64,000 nt of DNA from positions 21,362,744 to 21,426,743 of the forward strand of contig NC_059349.1 in the NCBI RefSeq assembly GCF_019703515.2, in the 5' to 3' direction. The notes under the pieces are model-generated. The model was not told where the DNA came from and did not search any database. It saw only the letters and a program-made list of their open reading frames with translations. This document shows, one piece after another, positions 11,616 through 23,700 of this stretch (within the stretch, counting starts at the first letter, position 1; each line of letters opens with the position of its first letter). A program made the translations under genes and the position numbers. Source of the DNA: Myxocyprinus asiaticus (Eukaryota; Chordata; Actinopteri; Cypriniformes; Catostomidae).

Positions 11616-12268
11616 TGAAGCTGTGTCTCGTTTGGAAGGCTACGTGCTAGGTAGGACGTGTCCTTTGAAGGCTGCAGTATACCGAGTGTCCTCCTTTAAA
11701 CAAGCCTAGTTTGAACGAAACAGCCTTCGTAAGACAAACGGAAACGGAACGTAACATGGTTGCTATGACAGCACGTCACTCTTTAACAAGCGCGAGCGCT
11801 TTGAGTGAAAAGGGAACAAAGTCCCTTTAGAAGGGAATGTATGAGGTACATTTTAGGAGAGTTATAATGATGTAAAGAGAAAAGAAAATAGATTTTACAG
11901 GTGTACTTTTAGTCTAATACTTTATTTTAATTATATATTAATATAATTATACATATTATATACTCTGCACCCATCTATTGAGGTACTTCAACTTGGGAAT
12001 TAACATTTCTTGTGTTTGAACATCATATTTACGGGCAAATTGGCACCATTTTTTTTAGACATTTGCATTGAAGCAAAGAATTGTGGGTTGTGAGTGCCCA
12101 CGAAGGATACACCTCATGCATCCTCCGAATTCCCATGAAAGAAGGTCGCATTCGAAGGCTGCATTCGGAGTGTCCTACTCGCTTTTTTGAAACGAGACAG
12201 CCTTGATGACGTATGCAGCTGACAAATGCAACCTCCGTAGGATGCATCCTTCCAAATGACACAGCCTG
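11616..12268. mobile_element. TIR element nested in the composite repeat
   Basis: The left end 'gaagctgtgtctcgtttgga' and the right end 'tccttccaaatgacacagcc' are imperfect inverted repeats. Internal words (aaggctgc, gtgtcctac/gtgtcctcc) occur near both ends in opposite orientation. It is non-coding. A (GA)n tract follows at about 12278-12306, whose translation produces artefactual Ser-Leu frames. Confidence 0.55.
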
Positions 12269-12275
12269 AGAACGA

Positions 12276-12313
<38 letters not shown>

Positions 12314-14388
12314 AAACACACACTACATACACACAAACAATATGGCCGAGAAGGCAATCACAATGAGGGACATGTTTCGCTTTCCTATTTCCCGGAAAAG
12401 AGCGCGAACTGCAGAAAAAACTGCTGACACTAAACGACTCTGATAACAGCCAGAACAAACATTTATCATAAATTCAAAATCACTCAGAGTGGCAATTACA
12501 ACACACTGGGTTAGACATGGGTTTTCTAGTATTTTTACATTTCAGTTGATATTTTTATTATATTTTATTTATATAAAAATTAACAAATATGTTTATTAAC
12601 AATAAACTTTAACATTCAAACATGCAAAATACCTCAAAACATTTGAATATACACAAAAAGAAATGATAAGATTTAATGCATTGCCATGGAAACAGTATTT
12701 AAGATATCAAGAATCCCTTAAGAATTTTAAATCTGCACTGTCTTGACATTATTCTACATTTTTTTTCTTTTTTGAAGCAATTCAGGTTAACATAATAGGG
12801 ATATTTTTAAAGTCTGTTAAAAGTGACACACTTCCTTCCGCCAGTTGGTGGCATTACGACCGTGACCCACAGTAGTCACATCAATATGATCAGCCTGCAA
12901 GGACAGACATTTGGCTCAATTTTGATGTTTTTAATGTTCTGCATGCAGAAGATATGAGACATTTCCTTATTCCATTTTTTTGATGTTATTTTATCGCTTC
13001 GCCATGGCAACACCATTCGATATATCAAAAACCTTTTCGCAATTTAGCATCGTCAATGTCTTGGCACAATGTCGCCCACATTTGGTACCTGTAACATGAA
13101 ATATGTTTGAGTTATAACAACTTCCTGTTTCATGGCGAAACATCGAACTTTGTCAGGACGCCACGGACACGCGGTTCAAAGAAAACTCAAAAGCATTTTT
13201 CTCAAATTTAGCATCGCCAAGGCCTTTAGATTAGACTGACTGAATATGATGTTGATCTGATTTAATCTCTAGGAGGAGTTCGTTAAAGTACGAAGCCTGG
13301 AAATGGCAAAAACTTAGCAAAAATTGAAGAGAAAAATCACAATGGCTAACTTTCTGTTGTGTTTAGGATATGGTTCTAAGAGACTTTTTTGTACGTGTTA
13401 CATATGCCTACTGATTTTCTTACGTGTAGGTGAAACGTGGCGTGAGGGCTGCTTCGTTGAAATTTTGTAGGTGGCGCTATCGAGCCATTTTGCCACAATT
13501 AATTCTAAAACCAGTATCAGATGTAAATTTTCCCCACTTTTGAGATGTGTGCAAAGTTTCATGAGTTTTCGAGCATGTTTAGGCTCAAAACTGTGACTTG
13601 TTTCATATCGAACTTTGTCAGGCTGCCTCGGACACGCCCTTCAATGAAAATTCAAAAGCTTCGCAATTTAACATCACCAAGGCCATTGGATTAAGACTGA
13701 CTAAATATAATGTTGAACTGATTCAGTCTATGGGAGGAATTTGTTAAAGTACAAGACCTGGAATTGGCTGTTGCCAATAGGTGGCGCTATGACTGAATAT
13801 TGGCATGTAGATGTATTCAGGCTGGGACTATTATCAAACATGTGAAGTTTGGGGCAGATTGGACATTGTATGTATGAGTTATAACAAATTCCTGTTTCAT
13901 GGTGAAACATCAAATTTTGTCAGACTGTCACGGCCACGCCGTGCAGTGAAAACTCAAAAGCTTTACAATTTAGCATCGCCAAGGCCTTTAGATTAGAATA
14001 ACCAAATATGAAGTAGATCTGATGAAATCTTTAGGAGTTCATTAAAGTACGAGGCCTGGAAATGGCAAAAACTGAGCAAAAATTGAAGAGAAAAATCAAA
14101 ATGGCTGACTTCCTGTTGTGTTTAGAGCATGGGTCAAAGAGACTTTTTTGTAGGTATTGGCATGTTACACGTGTACTGATTTTCGTATGTGTAGGTGAAA
14201 CAGCGTAAACCGCACATCGTTGAAAGTTTGTAGGTGGTGCTATCGAGCCATTTTGCCAAACCTAATTCTGAAACCCATATCAGATGTAAAGTTTCATGAG
14301 TTTTCCAGTATGTTTAGGCCCTCAAAAATGCGATTCATTTGGGAAAAAAATAATAAACGCACCATCGGTGCTCGGGCCCTAAAAATGT

Positions 14389-15428
14389 AAAAAAAAAAAA
14401 AAAAAAAAAAAAAGACAGATCTATAGCTCAAATCTACTACTAGCAATTTAATGAGCAAACTAACTAGCTAATATCCCCCTGACTTCAAATAGCTTTTACT
14501 GATGTCTAAATCACATAATTTTTGATAGAAGCAAGAGATTAGCGAGCGTTAGCTTTTAGTAGCTCATATAAAGGAAATATTATCAAATCTGTGCAGAAAT
14601 AATGGTAAAACAGGATATCAATTAACAACAACTTCAGCTAAACTCAAATTATCACTACTCATTTACACAGCTGCAAACATAGGCTTGGTAAATACCTTTC
14701 AGTCTTTCTCAACTATTCAATTTCAGTCATATGCCTCTACAAGTCGATTAGTAACATTAATTATTATTTTTGCATATGAGGTTATTTTTTGGGGGAGGGG
14801 AAGGAGAGAGGAGGGACACAGGGGGGCGAAGGTATATTTGATTGGATAGATCGCTGTTGAGGAAAAAAGTTCACTTTAACAGGCATCACTATTAGACTCT
14901 TGTTTTGAATAGGAAACCATATTTCCCTGATCAGTATATGGTTAATTTATCAGGAAATTTTACTGTGGCAGTGGCTCAGCAGAACTTTAAAAGGGGTCTA
15001 GCGACACCCCTGGCTGGTTGCTTTAGTTTGGGTTGTGAATATACCCATATATGCTCATTTTAGACCCTATCCACATATTATTAAGAAAAAATCATCAAAG
15101 GTTATATTTCTTGCCAGTTTGGGGTGGGTCATGCCATTGCTTGAGTCAATGTTGTAGTGTCGGGAAGGACAGTCGCTAAAACAGAAATTTCTGTAGCACC
15201 ATAGAGACACAGTGTTTATAGTTTTTTGTAAAAATTAAAGGCTTACTGTAGTTGTCTCTGCACGTTAAGCTGGGATGTGAGAGAGTAATTTGACACTGAA
15301 AAAGTTACACACTTCAGCTTTAACATTCTTAAATTACACTGAAAATCCTAATAAGCTGACTTTACACAATTGATTGAGTAAACTTGTTTCCTCAATTGAA
15401 CTGAGCAATGGCTTCTCCAAAACTTGCG
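14389..15428. other. Intergenic, poly-A and MITE family C fragment
   Basis: It begins with a poly-A run (about 14391-14413). At about 15235-15325 lies a reverse-orientation end of the family seen at 16205-16545 (ctgaaaaagttacacacttc). The remainder shows no gene or RNA. Confidence 0.45.
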
Positions 15429-16131
15429 TAAAGGGATAGTTCACCCAAAAATGAAAATTCTCTCATTATTTACTCACTTTCTTGCCATTCCAAATGTGTA
15501 TGACTTTCTTTCTTCTGCTCAACAATAAGATTTTTAGAAGAAGTTTTCAGCTCTGTTGGTCCTCACAATGCAAGTGAATGGTGACCAAAAATTTGAAGCT
15601 CCAAAAGCACATAAAGGCAGCATAAAAGTAATCCATAGTGGTTAAATCAATGTCTTCAGAAGCGATATGATAAGTGTAGGTGAGAAACAGATAAATATTT
15701 AAGTCCTTTTTTTATTATCAATCTCCACTTTCACTTTCACACTTTGATTTTTTTCTTTTTTTTCTTTTTTTTGGCGATTCGCATTTTTGTGCATAACACC
15801 ACCTACTGGACAGGGAGGAGAATTTATAGTAAAAAAGGACTTAAATATTGATCTGTTTCTCACCCAAACATATCAGTTTTTTTTTTTTTCTGAAGACATA
15901 TATTTAACCACTGGAGTTGTATTACTTTTATGCTGCTTTAATTTTCTTTTTTTGGAGCTTCAAATTTTTACTAACCATTCACTTGCAGTGTGAGGACCTA
16001 TAGAGATGAGATATTCTTCTAAATACCTTTGTTTCTGTTCTGCAGAAGAAAGAAAGTCATACACATCTGGGATGGCATGAGGGTGAGTAAATAATGAGAG
16101 AACTTTCATTTAGGGGTGAGCTATTCCTTTA
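15429..16131. mobile_element. MITE family A copy, near full length
   Basis: The ends are aaagggatagttcacccaaa and a matching reverse complement ending 'ggggtgagctattccttt'. The two arms are complementary over more than 250 bp, with an AT-rich centre at about 15700-15840. No coding. Confidence 0.85.
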
Positions 16132-16204
16132 AGTTCACTTTACATGGTGATCATATAGAATTAAATTAACTATTTAAGTTCATGTAACTAGATGCAAGTA
16201 GACT

Positions 16205-16545
16205 TAAAGCAGAAGTATGTAACTTTTTCAGTGTTAAAATACTTTCTTCTATCCCAGCTTAATATGCACAGACATTCATAAGTAAGCCATTTATAGGTTA
16301 ATTTTCTTGAAAACCGTAAACACTGTGTCATTGTGGTGCTATGAAAATTCCACTATTTCTTTTGAGCTACTTCTACAAACACAATAACATTGACTCGACC
16401 AATGTTGTCGGCCGCAGGACTATCGATCAAGTGCAGAAGGGGGCGTATTCAGAAAGCTTTGTTAAAAACAATGTTTATTTTTGCAGTTCCGTTTTATGGC
16501 GCTAGTGGTGCATTACATCCACTTTTACTCAGATTTGCTCTTTAA
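16205..16545. mobile_element. MITE family C copy
   Basis: It starts ttaaagcagaagtatgtaac and ends '..agatttgctctttaa'. The start matches, in reverse orientation, 15238-15325. The interior shows no coding. It is short, AT-flanked and repeated twice within about 1 kb, on either side of a family A element. Confidence 0.5.
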
Positions 16546-17494
16546 ATGTTGTTGTTTCTACTTAATCAATTTAATTGAATGGACTCAAATTTAGGTCATA
16601 CTATAACACACCTTTAATAAAGAAGATTATAATTGATTCTTGGTCAGTCATTAAATAAATGTATTTCTCCACCGAAATGCATAGACACCTGTACCTTAGT
16701 TGCACATGCAGAAGGAGAATTCAGATAGTGTTAACAGGGTCCAACTTGCGCAAAGGGGACACAGATCACTGTGGTGACATCACACAAACAACTTTTTGCA
16801 ACAGAACAACATAAATAATCCTAATCCTAAAACCTCTGTGAATTCTTAATAACAACTGTGTAAATGCCCCCATTTGTTCCCTTTGACAAAGAAAGCATAA
16901 TTCAATAATTCAAAGCATTCCCCATAGCCCCAATTTTGTACTCAATATTTTAAGTTATTAACACTTAAAATCTTAATTGTATGGATTTTTAAGTAAAAGA
17001 AGTTCAAGGAACATAAATATTTGTGTTATTGGCCCAAAACTTGACATTTCAAGTAATACTTATTTAAGACAATTTGATTATTCCAGTAATGACTCCCATG
17101 ACCCCCCCCCCCAAATTAGAAACTATAGTTAATGCATAACAATGGTAATTTAGACCTTGACATCCCAATGTTGTTTTGGTCATGGTATGAAGGTAATACC
17201 ATGGGTTTTGACCACGTACCATGGTTATACCAGTGTATTATGTTTAGTATCTTGGGGTAGCATGTAAATATCTTCTTATATGAATAAGGTTATCATTCAG
17301 TACCATAGTATGTATCAAAGTACCATGGGACTCTGATCTGGTCCCATTAGCTATTGAACCATGAACACTGTACTATTTAGAAGAAGAAGAAGAAGAAGAA
17401 GAAGAAGAAGAAGAAGAAGAAACATTATATGGCGATGACAATCAAGATTCTATTTCATTTTAAGATTCAAATCATTCTGCAATTTCAGGGTTGC
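16546..17494. other. Intergenic with (GAA)n microsatellite
   Basis: Non-coding. A (GAA)n tract of about 14 units covers 17380-17421. A poly-C run lies near 17102-17111. Nothing else was recognised. Confidence 0.6.
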
Positions 17495-17715
17495 AAAGGT
17501 CGCGCACGCGCACAACCAGTTCTACCTCCCCCAAGATATAACGTGGATTGTTGGAACAGTTTGTAATGAGCATTGCGTTGCAGTACATTTGGAGACGTCA
17601 GAGGCCGGAGGTTCTTCGCTCTTCCATCATAACATCAGCCCACTGATTTTGGCCTCATTAGACCAGATCACGTCGTACATATACAGTTTCTCTAAATCTA
17701 GCACAAATCTGCAAC
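17495..17715 (+). promoter_or_regulatory. Probable atp1b3 promoter/5' UTR
   Basis: Immediately upstream of the atp1b3 start codon, the otherwise AT-rich sequence becomes CpG-containing (cgcgcacgcgcac at about 17500). CpG content persists into intron 1. No TATA box is obvious. The call rests on position and composition only. Confidence 0.35.
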
Positions 17716-20700
17716 ATGTCAAGAAATTGCGAAAAAACAGGGGATGGCAAAGAGCCCGAAAGCAGCTGGAAAGACGTGATCTACAATCCAAGAAGTGGAC
17801 AATTCCTCGGTCGGACTGCTAGAAATTGGGGTGAGTTCACACAAATCCTCTGAAACAGCACACATTTCACGTTCTTCATACTGAAGGCTGGATGTTATTC
17901 TGCGATGCTTGCTCGCGCGCCCTGAAGCCCGTGATGAAAGATGCATCTTGCAGAAATAATGACCTATAATAAACGACATATCGGATAAATGAGAATGAGC
18001 GCGGCTTTTGGCAATTCCATTTAATTCATTACGTGTCTGTAATTCATAATCTAGACTCTTGAGTAATGAGGGCACCCTCTTAGGGTCAATTAATGAATTC
18101 CTCTAGTGCACCGATACATGACGAAAGGGATCATTATCTCAGGCATACCGATCAACTCTTTCACTGATGACATCAATTTAGTCTCGTCTCGCCGCGTTTT
18201 GAATACAAAAACAAGATTTGGTGGTTTGCGTTTAGACTTGATACTTGGCTACAATGACAAATGGAGTGGTCAACGCGATCTCCTCAGTAATAAAAAATAA
18301 CAGTAACCCCAATTAGGTATAAAAAAAAAATAACATCTAAAATTTGGGATCAATATAGGAATGTTAAGGGGAAGCGTTGACAATGGCTAAACAATATTTA
18401 AAAGCTTCCCATGTACACATCTCGGGAGTGCTGGAGATTCGGTATCGAGTGAATTTTCTCGATGTAGAGTGAATATCTTATAGCCTACCGCTAAATCAAT
18501 GGAACTGTAATAATAGCTTCACTAGACACTAGTGCAGTTTTTCAGATAGCAACAATTATACCGTAGTGTTGTGGCGTTCTGTCTACCTACATCTAAGCAA
18601 GGCCCTTGTTTACACCATTTACTGAAAAATAATTATTTACTGAAACCTTTATATTGTCCATAGAGGGGATGCTTCTTCAATTCGTGGTTTATGTACAGTC
18701 AGAAACCCATTGCCCTGTGATATCTGACATGCTAAATGTGTGATAGTGTCATTAACCTTCACGTGTCCTTATTGACCTAAGGCCAATATTATGCTAGTCA
18801 ATTTAACTGACTGTTTTTGACCAGTAGCCTCATACCAACGCGCGAGCAAAAGATTCATCGTCAGTGATTAATCGCTCTCAATTAGGACAGATTCTCTAAA
18901 TCCTTTGGCAAATAGGACACACTCTTATTATTGTTGTTCGTTTGAAGACAGCTGCATGGCATCGTCACCGCACTCCATAACATCAGCAGTGACGATGCAG
19001 GTCGCTGTGACGTAGCCTGGCCTTTGGGAATCCGTTTTCGCGCCTCACTAAATCTTCTGTTCGAATGACACATCTGATCATCGCCCGGGCGAAAACGATC
19101 AAATGCTGAATGGACTATGACTATTATTTACTAGAGATAAATATAGGCTGTAATATAAATATTGCCAAATGTAGTCTTATTTGACATCTTTATTGGATCC
19201 CTTCTAACAACTCTTGTTCAGTTAATGTTGCTTTATTCTTCATTGCCTAATTTGCTGATAATTAGGGTTGCCACCTTGGCCCTGTAAAACCCCTGGACAC
19301 CTGATCAGTGACCGAAAAAACGTAGGCTATTGCTGGCGATCATACAAGAAATAAAACATATTATTAATGATTGTTTAGGCTACCCCTTGCTTGATATAAA
19401 ACATACTGCATTATACAGCATATTATTCAATCAAACAATAACATCAGTACAATCAAAAAAATATTTTAGCTTATTTTTAAGATACACGTTTAAATTTAGT
19501 AGAATCTATAGTTTGTACAGTATAAAAATCATTATGTCTACGGAGAGTCCTCATAAGGATAACCACACCAACATGTGTGTGGGTTTGGATGGTTTACGAG
19601 GACTTTTTTTTGGTTATAAACTGGTAATTACAAGGGTATTATGCTATAAATGTGGTTTATAAGGACATTTCTAGTGTCCCCATAATTAAAATCATTTAAA
19701 AAACATACTAGACTATGTTTTTTTGAAAATGAAAAAAAGCAGAAAGTTTTTTGTGAGGGTTAGGTTTAGGTGTAGGGTTAGGGGATAGAATCTATAGTTA
19801 GTACAGTATAAAAACCATTATGTCTATAGAGAGTCCTCATAAGGATAGCTGCACCAACATGTGTGTGTGTGTGTGTGTTTGTGTGTGTGCAGGTTTAACA
19901 TATTGTTTACTTCTTCTGGACTTATGCAGTTTGGAGTTCTTGAGTTTATGGTTCACACTGAACATTTAAATGTTTTAAAGTGTATAAATATATATATGTA
20001 AGTTATAAGTTATGTATGAAGTATAAAAAAACATTCGTACATTTAAACAACAGAAAATCAAATAATAATAATAATAATTAGAAGATTTTCGGTATGCATT
20101 TAAAAATTGATGTGTTTCAAATTCATAACAAATTTCCATCAAATTGAATTGAGTAATCTTTAACAAAATGAAGTAAAAAATTGTTTTGATATCTGAAGAT
20201 TCACTAATTTAATATATTCTATTTTTAATTATTATTATAAATTATTATTAATTATATTTGTGCCATTTGCTTAATTTTCTCAATGCGACTTCAATGTATT
20301 GCATAATTTTAAAGTTTTGTTAATAAATTCAGCAGGCTTACGCATCATGAATGTGAGACCAAACCTTGTGTTTCTTGAATTCAAGCAGATGGAGGGCTAT
20401 ATCTGGGGCCTATCAAATGAAAATGTGAAGACAGAAACTAATAATAAAAGTGATATTGTTAATGTATTTTACATTTGCCGTTTTTGAACATTTATACATT
20501 ATTTATTTATTTTTATAGTTTTAACAGTGGTATTTGTAACAAGACCATAGTAAGCACATGGAAGCATGAATCTTCTTCACTACCATTGTTAGATGTAACA
20601 TGATTTCTATAAAACAAACTATGGCATTTTTGTAATTATAAACAGTAGGCCTACTCTAAACACATGTAAAAACAATAAATACAAAATATAAATATTTATA

Positions 20701-23700
20701 AATAATTATATTCCATCACTCCCCTAATATAGCCTATGACAAATTTAATAGAGCTGAAGTAGTGATATGATAATATTTATTATCAATCTATTTCTGCCTA
20801 AAGTACAGTTAGTGTTATTATAGTAAATTCAAGGGTGGTGATGTGGAATTCTGTGTCGAATTCAAATGGTTTCTGCTTCTCACTGATTCTCACAAAGCTG
20901 CGAGTTTAAGAGCTCGAGCTTTAAGAGCTTTGCGCTCGCGCTGCTCTGTCCATTGAGCCGTATCCATCTACAGAGCCATACAGGTGCATTAGCGGTTGTA
21001 CAGCCGCCTGTGTATTTGACGCTGCTAAACCAGATACTTTAGATGTGTACCAACCCGTATAATTGAGAACCAACTGATATACTCCAAGTCTAGATAAATG
21101 TTTTAATGCAAAGAGGAACTTGATGATAGATTTCATTATTATGACTGATAAACGCCCCCCATTTGTAACCTAACCTTCTCTACTAATTTGCTCTCAGCAC
21201 CCCCTGGCCAAGGGCATAGATTTGGCTTGAACATTGCGGGGGGTTGCAGGGTAAAGCATTAATATGTTTCTATTGATCATGGTATACATATTGAGGGGGT
21301 TGTAATGGCATGTTTTGATAATTGGGGGGGGGGGTACATAATTTACTTATTCGGATTTTATTTATTTTCATTGGTATTTCTTTATACAACACACAGAAAA
21401 ATTATTAAAAATTGAATACAACTACATAAATTTACATAATTATAAATAAATCATCAGTTTTTCAAATCGCCATTTTCATGCTTATGCGATCATAAGCATT
21501 CCTACAGATAATAAATACGGTGGATGATACATCGGTGCAGATAATATTTTAATAATTTATTTTGGCTGTAGTACAATAACAATATAAAAGCTAATAATTC
21601 AAATTATCTTTATAATTTCACACCTAAAAATATTCCTGATTTTTCTCTAGTCTTTATACACAAAAAGATATAGCGACCTTTATATATTTTAGGAGGGGGT
21701 CCCTCGCAAAGTGATTGTCATATTTGGGGGTCCTTGGCATCATAAAGTTGAAAACCCCTGCATTAGGTTAAACCAACAAAACTAATTTAAAGGGTTAGAT
21801 AAGGTGGAAATAGCTCTTTTAGGTAACAATAGCATGTTACCACTTTTTGCAGAGTAATCTTATTCTGCGTTGCTATTTTGTTTTATTTTACACTGTTGTT
21901 TTATTTTATTTGTTAATACTACATGTCTACTTTATTTACACTATCATTATTTTAATTATTTTGCATTGCTTCGGCAACATAAATGCACAGTTCTTGTCAT
22001 CCCACTAAAGCACAGGGAAATTAAATGAGCTTGTGTGGCACACCGTCTGATAAACTAAAAGTTCTTTATGAAGCTTCTGGAAAAAAATTGTGCTTTTGTT
22101 GGTCTTAGTTGCATGGTTCAGTTAAATGAATGTGTTTGATCAGTTATGCTTATATTTAATAGGCTACATTTTAAATGTATTTGAACTGTAATCAACATAG
22201 TTCTGCTAAAGTCAAGCAAAACAATTGAATATCAAAGTGATTGTGTTTCAGGCCTCATCCTCCTCTTTTACCTGGTCTTCTATGGCTTCTTGACTTTAAT
22301 GTTTGTCTTCACTATGTGGGCGATGCTTTACACGCTGAATGAAAACACACCCAAGTATCGAGATCGTGTTGCATCCCCAGGTGAGCTCTTCAATGTGCAG
22401 CTCAAGGTGTTATTGGGCTGTGTTCATTACACAGTTATGTGGTATCTATATAAATTACTATAGCAGTGAAATATCACATTTGTCTCAAAGCATTAACAGC
22501 TATTTGTTTTAAATTAAAAGGACTTTCTGTAAATGTAATGAATTTTCAACTCAGTTACATAAACTTAATTCATAATTGATTTCTTTTTTTCAGGGTTGGT
22601 TATCAGGCCAAACTCTTTGAATATAGTTTTTAACAGGTCAAACCCCCATGAATATGGGCAGTTTGTCCAACATCTAGAAACATCTCTGCATCGTAAGTGC
22701 TGTACACTTTCTCTCCCACTGTTTTCTTATTTTGGGACTGCACCTCCAGTCATTTTTAGCTAATGGTTAAAATCTTTAATAATTAAGTTAACATTACCCC
22801 AACTCAAACTCTTTCTGTCCACCCCCTTTTTCATTTTTCATGTCCAGAGTATAACGACTCAGAACAAGCTAAAAATGACTTATGTATGGCGGGTCAGTAC
22901 TCTGAGCAGGATGAGGAATCTCAGAAGAAGGTGTGCCAGTTCAGGAGGAGTTTACTGCATCGTTGCTCCGGTTTGGAGGACACCACCTTTGGTTATGCTG
23001 AGGGACAGCCATGTGTTATTGTCAAGATGAACAGGGTAAGTGACTTAATTTCATTCTCTTTATTACACTCAATAAAACTGACACTAATGTACCCAAACAC
23101 ATATTTCAAAATGGCTGGGTATCCATATCTATTTACAGTTAGAGGGTGAATCACTCGGATATTGTATTATTCTTAACCCTCAGGTCATTGGTCTTAAGCC
23201 TGCTGGAGATCCATATATCAACTGCACATCAAAGGTAAATAATTGAGCTCTTTAATATAAGTGCAGGTAAAAATCATAGACTGATTCACATTTCTGAGAG
23301 ATATTAGCCTATATATGTTTATAAACTTGTAGTTATTGTAAATGTTTTTATATGTGGTGTTTATGTGATTTAAAGCTGCAATTTGTTAGAGAAATCTGGA
23401 AAATGAAACTTACAAAGCACAAACACCTCAAAACAAACAGGTATCCTACCCTTTCCAAACCGATAAAGCTCCTATAATGACAATTTCTCAGAGTAATCAC
23501 AACCAAAACAGATCAAGGTTTGCCTTCATTAGGTTCTTCTAATGGTTGTGTAAATATAAAGCCCCCTAATCACTTGTATGTTTAAGCATATATGTTTAAA
23601 AGGACAGTTCACCCAAAAATGAAAATTCTTTCATCATTTACTCACCCTCATGCTATTCCAGATGTGTATGATTTTGTTTCTTCTGCTGAACACAAACAAA

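Larger units (their letters stand above)
9283..14388. mobile_element. Composite interspersed repeat with tandem internal units
   Basis: One family marks both ends: gctgcaagcagcgatgaac followed by gggccc at 9289-9316, and 'accatcggtgctcgggccct' at the right end. Its units recur. The block 'gtaggtggcgctat', 'gagttataacaa', 'cctgttt' and 'tttgtcagg' appears near 9710-9830, 13080-13500 and 13760-14240, with the 13.1-13.6 and 13.86-14.34 kb units running in the same direction. Between about 9.85 and 12.8 kb other repeats are inserted. No transposase or reverse transcriptase frame was found. The type is common in teleosts but its class could not be assigned. Confidence 0.6.

Noticed and set aside
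12029..12458. Ser-Leu-rich frames on the minus strand
   Set aside because: They are translations of a (GA)n microsatellite.
17589..17822. 77-residue frame overlapping atp1b3 exon 1
   Set aside because: It is in a different frame from the coding exon, which starts at 17716 and gives the family N-terminus and correct splice phase.
19330..19662. 110-residue frame in atp1b3 intron 1
   Set aside because: It overlaps a block repeated at 19790-19865 and shows no domain.
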